Shown here: piece after piece, positions 30,205-34,306 of the stretch | How positions within the stretch are numbered: position 1 is the stretch's first letter | Layout: each line of letters opens with the position of its first letter | Assembly: GCA_016929415.1 (NCBI GenBank) | Contig: JAFGIW010000223.1 | Span: 1-34,306 of the forward strand | Direction of reading: 5' to 3' | Origin: Chitinispirillaceae bacterium | GTDB lineage: Bacteria > Fibrobacterota > Chitinivibrionia > Chitinivibrionales > Chitinispirillaceae | DNA length: 34,306 bases | Translations under genes and position numbers: made by a program | The notes under the pieces: model-generated | Seen by the model: only the letters and a program-made list of their open reading frames with translations | What the model was told of the DNA's origin: nothing | Databases searched by the model: none

Positions 30205-30804
30205 ATGGAAAACAACATGTCCGCCGACGCGCAATCGTTTTCGTTGTACCATACCGATAAGAACCTTGCGGCGACACGCGAACTGATGCGGACCTATATC
30301 CCGCTTTTTGCCCAATGCAAAAAGGTGCTTGATATCGGATGCGGGCCGGGCCTGTTCCTCGAGCTGCTCAGGGAACAGAACTCCTCGCGGACGCTGCTCG
30401 GCATCGACGGCGATCCGTCAATGGTTGCCCGGGTCAGGGAAAAGGGATTCGACGCCCGCTGCGTAAGCGTACAGGAAATCGCCTCCGCCGTCACCGGCGG
30501 CTTTGACGGCATCTATGCCGGACACATTATCGAACACCTCAATGGAAATGAGGCGCTCGATTTTCTCAGAACCTGCTGTTCGCTTCTCAACCCCGGGGGT
30601 GTTTTTCTTCTGAAAACCCCGAACTGGAATATCCCGTACGTCAGGCACGAAGGCTTCTGGCTCGATATTACCCACGTCCGGCCGTATCCGCCCCGCCTGC
30701 TGGAAAAGATGCTTGGCGACCTCGGTCTGGTCAACGTCAGGACGTTTACGGAAAACATCGGGCTTCACGACGCGGTCGCCGTGGGAGTGAAAAAGCCGGA
30801 CTGA
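30205..30804 (+). CDS. Class I SAM-dependent methyltransferase
   Basis: A 199-residue Rossmann-fold methyltransferase. Motif I is VLDIGCGPGLFLELL, the acidic ribose-binding residue lies in LLGIDGDPSMV, and motif IV is FDGIYAGHIIEHL. The fold is complete (LNPGGVFLLKTPNWNIPY...). GGAAGAG precedes the ATG at 30205, so the long upstream extension is rejected. It is tightly coupled to the glycosyltransferase; methylation of a glycan or its lipid carrier is likely but not shown. The 267 bases after it (30805-31071) hold no gene that I can support. Confidence 0.87.
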   Translation: MENNMSADAQSFSLYHTDKNLAATRELMRTYIPLFAQCKKVLDIGCGPGLFLELLREQNSSRTLLGIDGDPSMVARVREKGFDARCVSVQEIASAVTGGFDGIYAGHIIEHLNGNEALDFLRTCCSLLNPGGVFLLKTPNWNIPYVRHEGFWLDITHVRPYPPRLLEKMLGDLGLVNVRTFTENIGLHDAVAVGVKKPD

Positions 30805-31071
30805 GGGAGGGGAAGGCGCGTTATGTCGGTAGCATCAAAGTACAGAGGAGTATCGGAGGTCTGTAGGACCGTCATGTTCCTGAAATAGAAATGATGAGGA
30901 AGTCGTTTCTATTCATCGAGGAGGAAGAAAACCACTCTTCCCCGGATGATCGGTTCATGGCGGCGGCCGTTGCGGCCTCCTTCCCGGTGCGTTCGGCGCG
31001 TCGTTCCCGGAAAAAGGCGACTGCCTTGACGAGGGTGAGGTCGGGCGGACAGGGATTGGGATGATTACCGC

Positions 31072-32181
31072 TCACCCCGTCAGCGCCCGGCTCCAGTCGT
31101 GCATGACCGGCTGGAATCCCGCGGCGAGGAGGTCCGCCTTGACGGAGGGGACGTCGCGCGTGTCCGCGATTTCGAACTGCGCCGTTGAGCCGGCGCTTCC
31201 GTGACCGCCTACGCTGGTCGAAACGCCGGCGGATATCCGCGTGACGCCGAGCGGCAGTAGTGACATCCTGAACTTCGCCGATTCCCGCGTCGAAATCGTG
31301 ATACCGACGGTCGGGAGGAAGCAACGTAGTGCGGTCATCATCCTGACGAATTGACGGTCGCCTACCGGGGAGGAGGGGGAGAAATCACCCGCAAGCGGCC
31401 GCAGGCGGGGAAACGATGCCGCTATCTCGACGGCCGGAAATCGCCGCTGAAGATACGCCGCATGAAGACCTGCGAAAAACGCGTCGGAGCGCCAGTCGTG
31501 AAGTCCGTAGAGCGCCCCGACGGTTACGGCCCGCATCCCTGCCCTGCACGACCTTTCCTGTGCGTCAAGACGAAACCGGTAGTCGGCCTTGGCCCCGGAC
31601 GGATGGAGGCGTGCATACCGCGGTTTGTCGTACGTTTCCTGGTAGAGCGTGAGCATGTCGGCGCCCGCGGCGATCAGGCGGGCGTAGTCCGCCTGCGACA
31701 GAGGGTAAATCTCGATCGCGACGGATGAGAAGTGGTTTCGCAGCAGCCGCACCGCCTCCTCCAGATACCCCACCGACGCCTTTGAAGGAGATTCGCCGGT
31801 AAGCACGAGGATATGGCGTATCCCGCCGGCGCTGATCCGCTTGGCTTCCTGCTCGATTTCGGGTAATGAAAGATGGCTTCTCGTGATGTCGTGGTGATGG
31901 GCGAACGAGCAGTAGGGGCAGATGTTGTCGCAGTAATTCGAAATGTACATCGGGGTAAAGAGGACGATTGCGCTGCCGAAATGGAGGCGTGTCAAGGCGG
32001 CCGCTTTCTGCGCCGTCGCTTCGAGCCGCTCATCGGCCGCATCGGAGAGCAGGGCGAGAAAGTCGCGTTCGGAAAGCGTCGATCGGTCGATGATCCGGTC
32101 GATCGCGGCAGGGGTAACGGAAGCGCAGTACCCCTCGATATCGAAAGAACAATACGAATCGATAATTTCGGCAAACGACAC
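31072..32181 (-). CDS. thiH: 2-iminoacetate synthase
   Basis: A 369-residue radical SAM enzyme that cleaves tyrosine to dehydroglycine (2-iminoacetate) and p-cresol for thiazole synthesis under anaerobic conditions. The cluster motif is C84-x3-C88-x2-C91 in SNYCDNICPYCSF. GGIRHILVLTGESPSKASVG, YQETYDKPRY and MMTALRCFLPTVGITISTRE match ThiH throughout. Use of ThiH rather than oxygen-dependent ThiO fits an anaerobe. It lies 12 bases downstream of thiG. Confidence 0.95.
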   Translation of the reverse strand: MSFAEIIDSYCSFDIEGYCASVTPAAIDRIIDRSTLSERDFLALLSDAADERLEATAQKAAALTRLHFGSAIVLFTPMYISNYCDNICPYCSFAHHHDITRSHLSLPEIEQEAKRISAGGIRHILVLTGESPSKASVGYLEEAVRLLRNHFSSVAIEIYPLSQADYARLIAAGADMLTLYQETYDKPRYARLHPSGAKADYRFRLDAQERSCRAGMRAVTVGALYGLHDWRSDAFFAGLHAAYLQRRFPAVEIAASFPRLRPLAGDFSPSSPVGDRQFVRMMTALRCFLPTVGITISTRESAKFRMSLLPLGVTRISAGVSTSVGGHGSAGSTAQFEIADTRDVPSVKADLLAAGFQPVMHDWSRALTG

Positions 32182-32193
32182 GGTTCCTCCGGT

Positions 32194-32961
32194 TCAGGTA
32201 TCAAGAAACCCGGTGAGCGGTGACGAGGCACGGGCTTCGTTCGACGTTGGTGCGCATCCCGCGAGATACGCCGTTCTTCCCGCTTCGACGGCCAGTTTGA
32301 ACGCCCGGGCCATGGCCACGGGGTCGTCGCTGGCCGCGATGGCGGTATTGAGCAGCACTGCCGCGGCGCCCATCTCCATGGCCGCGGCGGCGTGCGACGG
32401 CCTGCCGATTCCGGCGTCGACAATCACCGGCAGTCTGATCTCATCGATCAGTATGGAAATGAAATCTTTTGTAAGAACTCCCCGGTTCGTGCCGATCGGG
32501 GCGCCGAGCGGCATGATCGCCGCCGCCCCCGCGTCCGCCATGCGGCGCGCGGCGATGAGGTCGGGATACATGTAGGGGAGGACGACAAAACCCTCTTTCG
32601 CGAGCGCTTCGGTCGCCTTGATCGTCTCGCTGTTGTCGGGGAGCAGGTATTTCTGGTCGTTGATCACCTCGATCTTGATCCAGTCGCCGCACCCCATGGC
32701 GCGCGAGAGATGCGCGCTGCGGATCGCTTCTTCGGCATTGCGGGCTCCCGAGGTGTTGGGAAGCAGCACTTTACCTTTCGGGATGTGGTTGAGGATGCTC
32801 TCCGCCGGCCGGTCGAAATCGATTCTCCGAAGCGCAACCGTGATGATGTCGCACTCCGCAGCGGCGAGCACCGCGGGAATGAGACGGTCGTCACGGTATT
32901 TGCCCGAACCGGTGATGAGTCGCGATCGAACGGCGGTGGTGCCGATGATCAGTTCGTCCAT
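32194..32961 (-). CDS. thiG: Thiazole synthase
   Basis: A 255-residue TIM-barrel enzyme that builds the thiazole phosphate of thiamine from deoxyxylulose phosphate, ThiS thiocarboxylate and dehydroglycine. Diagnostic segments are [46 protein letters not shown] (Schiff-base Lys region), [13 protein letters not shown] and [20 protein letters not shown] then [12 protein letters not shown]. The ATG lies one base after the thiS stop. Confidence 0.97.
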   Translation of the reverse strand: MDELIIGTTAVRSRLITGSGKYRDDRLIPAVLAAAECDIITVALRRIDFDRPAESILNHIPKGKVLLPNTSGARNAEEAIRSAHLSRAMGCGDWIKIEVINDQKYLLPDNSETIKATEALAKEGFVVLPYMYPDLIAARRMADAGAAAIMPLGAPIGTNRGVLTKDFISILIDEIRLPVIVDAGIGRPSHAAAAMEMGAAAVLLNTAIAASDDPVAMARAFKLAVEAGRTAYLAGCAPTSNEARASSPLTGFLDT

Positions 32962-32962
32962 A

Positions 32963-33172
32963 TCATCCTCCGCCCACGAAGCGCAGCACCTCGATCACGT
33001 CGCCGTCGCGGACCGGACAGCGGTCGAAGTCGTCGCGTCTGACGATTTCCCGGTTGACTTCGACCACTACGTGCGATGGATCGATCCCCTGCGCGGCGAT
33101 CAGCGCGCCGACGGTCGTTGCCCGGGCATCCGGGGAGACCGGCTTTCCGTTCAGGATGATCGTCGCGGCCAT
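32963..33172 (-). CDS. thiS: Sulfur-carrier protein ThiS
   Basis: A 69-residue ubiquitin-fold protein ending VLRFVGGG; the C-terminal Gly-Gly carries the thiocarboxylate sulfur. The N-terminus [12 protein letters not shown] and [11 protein letters not shown] are typical of ThiS. No thiF adenylyltransferase is in the window, so activation must be encoded elsewhere. It lies 2 bases after cysE and 1 base before thiG. Confidence 0.95.
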   Translation of the reverse strand: MAATIILNGKPVSPDARATTVGALIAAQGIDPSHVVVEVNREIVRRDDFDRCPVRDGDVIEVLRFVGGG

Positions 33173-33174
33173 GA

Positions 33175-34101
33175 TCAGCGCTTCCTTCCCGCCCGCCGCC
33201 GCAGGCCCTCGCGGTGATCTTTGTTGTAAATATGGGCTCCCGCCGGTACCGGCTCGGTGATCCAGGTGTTCCCGCCGATGACGGCGCCTTTGCCGATGAC
33301 CGTATGCCCGCCGAGGATGGTTGCGTTGGCGTAAATAATAACATCGTCCTCGATATCGGGATGCCGCTTCTGTTGTTTACGGGGATTGCCGTCCTTGTCG
33401 AACGGTGAAAGCGCTCCGAGGGTTACTCCCTGGTAGATCTTGACGTTGTTGCCGATATGGGTTGTTTCGCCGATCACCACGCCGGTTCCGTGATCGATGA
33501 AAAACCGCGTGCCGATTGAAGCGCCCGGATGGATGTCGATGCCGGTGCGCGAATGGGCCCGCTCCGCCATGATCCGGGGGATGATCGGCACCTCCAGTTC
33601 GTACAGCAGGTGTGCGATCCGGTACGTGGCGATCGCTTCGATGCAGGGGTAGCTCAGTACGATTTCATCGCGGTAGCGGGCCGCCGGATCGCCTTCGAAG
33701 GCCGCCTGGATATCCAGCATCAGGAGCTCCCGTATACGCGGAAGCGACTCGATCAGATGCATCAACGCTTCGGCCGACCGCGTATTGCAGTCGCAATGGT
33801 CGCAGTTCTCCTTTTTACAGCGGTATCGGAACACGGCAAGGATGTGTTTGTCAAGATTAAAGCTGATGTGGCGCAGCAGGTCGGCGAGGAAGAAGTTGAC
33901 ATTTTCATTCGAGATGCGCTCCCTGCCGTAGCTTCCGGGAAAGAGCGCCGCAAGGATATCGTCGAGAATTTCGTAGATGTCGTTGCGGCCGGCAAGGTCG
34001 AGACCGTCTTCGGAGGTGATTTCGCGCGTGCTCCGCACTCCCTGTTCAAGCTGAGCGGCGACGGAGGGAAGTCGGGTGTTCATCCAGTCGGTAAAGTCCA
34101 T
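33175..34101 (-). CDS. cysE: Serine O-acetyltransferase (EpsC-type)
   Basis: A 308-residue enzyme acetylating serine for cysteine synthesis. The helical N-terminal domain is followed by left-handed beta-helix repeats (HPGASIGTRFFIDHGTGVVI, THIGNNVKIYQGVTLGAL, ANATILGGHTVIGKGAVIGG). A Cys-rich insert with C95, C100, C103 and C105 lies in the N-terminal domain, as in the long EpsC-like enzymes; it may be a metal site. The start at 34101 is preferred because a GTG at 34149 would overlap metA. It begins 11 bases after metA. Confidence 0.93.
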   Translation of the reverse strand: MDFTDWMNTRLPSVAAQLEQGVRSTREITSEDGLDLAGRNDIYEILDDILAALFPGSYGRERISNENVNFFLADLLRHISFNLDKHILAVFRYRCKKENCDHCDCNTRSAEALMHLIESLPRIRELLMLDIQAAFEGDPAARYRDEIVLSYPCIEAIATYRIAHLLYELEVPIIPRIMAERAHSRTGIDIHPGASIGTRFFIDHGTGVVIGETTHIGNNVKIYQGVTLGALSPFDKDGNPRKQQKRHPDIEDDVIIYANATILGGHTVIGKGAVIGGNTWITEPVPAGAHIYNKDHREGLRRRAGRKR

Positions 34102-34112
34102 GCGCCGACCCT

Positions 34113-34306
34113 TCAAAACGTGGTCGTTTCGTGGATGTACTTGATCCACTGGGAGAAAAATTCGGTACGGTGCGACCGCCAGGTATTGGCAGGGTGCCCG
34201 AGGTCGAGGTTCGCGGGAGGTTCGACATCCTCCCTTCCGGCTTTTTTGTCGCGTTCGTACTCTTCGACAAGCCGTGCCGGTTCATATTCCGGATGCCCCA
34301 GATGGA
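34113..34306 (-). CDS. metA: Homoserine O-acyltransferase MetA, C-terminal part only
   Basis: The minus strand is open from the window edge to a TGA at 34113-34115. The last 64 residues read HLGHPEYEPARLVEEYERDK, then PANTWRSHRTEFFSQWIKYI. This is the C-terminal end of MetA (GHPEY with the catalytic-domain His and Glu, NTWRSH near the end). The enzyme acylates homoserine in methionine synthesis. It heads the metA-cysE-thiS-thiG-thiH operon. Confidence 0.88.
   Translation of the reverse strand, partial: HLGHPEYEPARLVEEYERDKKAGREDVEPPANLDLGHPANTWRSHRTEFFSQWIKYIHETTTF

Noticed and set aside
30872..31324. A 150-codon minus-strand frame overlapping the end of thiH
   Set aside because: It is out of frame with thiH over most of its length and Arg-rich, typical of a shadow frame.

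Overview
The window looks like chromosomal DNA of a Gram-negative, mainly anaerobic bacterium with a strong oxygen-defence kit. Evidence: a superoxide-reductase-type protein, a flavodiiron protein, a ferritin-like diiron protein, a 2-oxoacid:ferredoxin oxidoreductase with its own ferredoxin, a catalase, a Tat-exported Rieske protein, a lipoprotein, an outer-membrane protein and a YidC with a periplasmic domain. The mix (DUF2934, Lmo0937-type and YgaP-type small proteins, KorAB, many sigma-54 promoters) is reminiscent of Desulfobacterota and neighbouring phyla, but the species cannot be fixed from the sequence alone. No tRNA, rRNA, CRISPR array or transposase was seen.

Region 1 (about 1-21.4 kb) is a stress and redox island. 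In order: the start of an ice-binding-like protein, a repeat-containing lipoprotein, an Lmo0937-type peptide, a CbpA-type co-chaperone, an eRF1-like protein, a decayed Rieske copy plus DUF2934, a superoxide-reductase-like protein diverging from a flavodiiron protein, an RRM protein, an operon ferredoxin-korA-korB-pilZ diverging from a ferritin-like protein, L-lactate dehydrogenase, catalase, an M50 protease, an intact Rieske plus second DUF2934, an outer-membrane protein, a B12-type radical SAM enzyme coupled to a DUF2892 protein, and many gene remnants. Up to nine sites match the sigma-54 -24/-12 promoter (16-mers with GG-N10-GC, most of them GGCA...TTGC). They sit upstream of most of the redox genes. 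Several are accompanied by a shared inverted repeat TTCTT-N6-AAGAA, a plausible binding site for one enhancer-binding protein. I read this as one sigma-54 regulon in which KorAB and ferredoxin could supply electrons and SOR, flavodiiron and ferritin-like proteins could consume O2, superoxide, peroxide or NO. None of this regulation is proven here.

The same island is visibly decaying and duplicated. A lipoprotein-Rieske-DUF2934 block exists twice with reciprocal losses. A U32-type gene and a ferritin-like copy are cut down by internal deletions. A histidine-kinase remnant, a frameshifted small secreted protein and a metal-binding-domain remnant are also visible.

Region 2 (about 21.4-30.8 kb) holds a NYN/PIN-type protein and a tightly coupled five-gene minus-strand operon: small membrane protein, CDP-glycerol glycerophosphotransferase-like enzyme, YejM/PbgA-like membrane sulfatase-fold protein, divergent YidC paralogue, and a nucleotidyltransferase fused to a CobD/HisC-like PLP enzyme. 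It diverges from a glycosyltransferase-methyltransferase pair. This looks like a pathway for a phosphodiester-containing surface polymer or head group, unusual in a Gram-negative and possibly undescribed.

Region 3 (about 31-34.3 kb) is an ordinary sulfur and thiazole operon read leftward: metA (partial), cysE, thiS, thiG, thiH. By eye it is richer in G+C than region 1.
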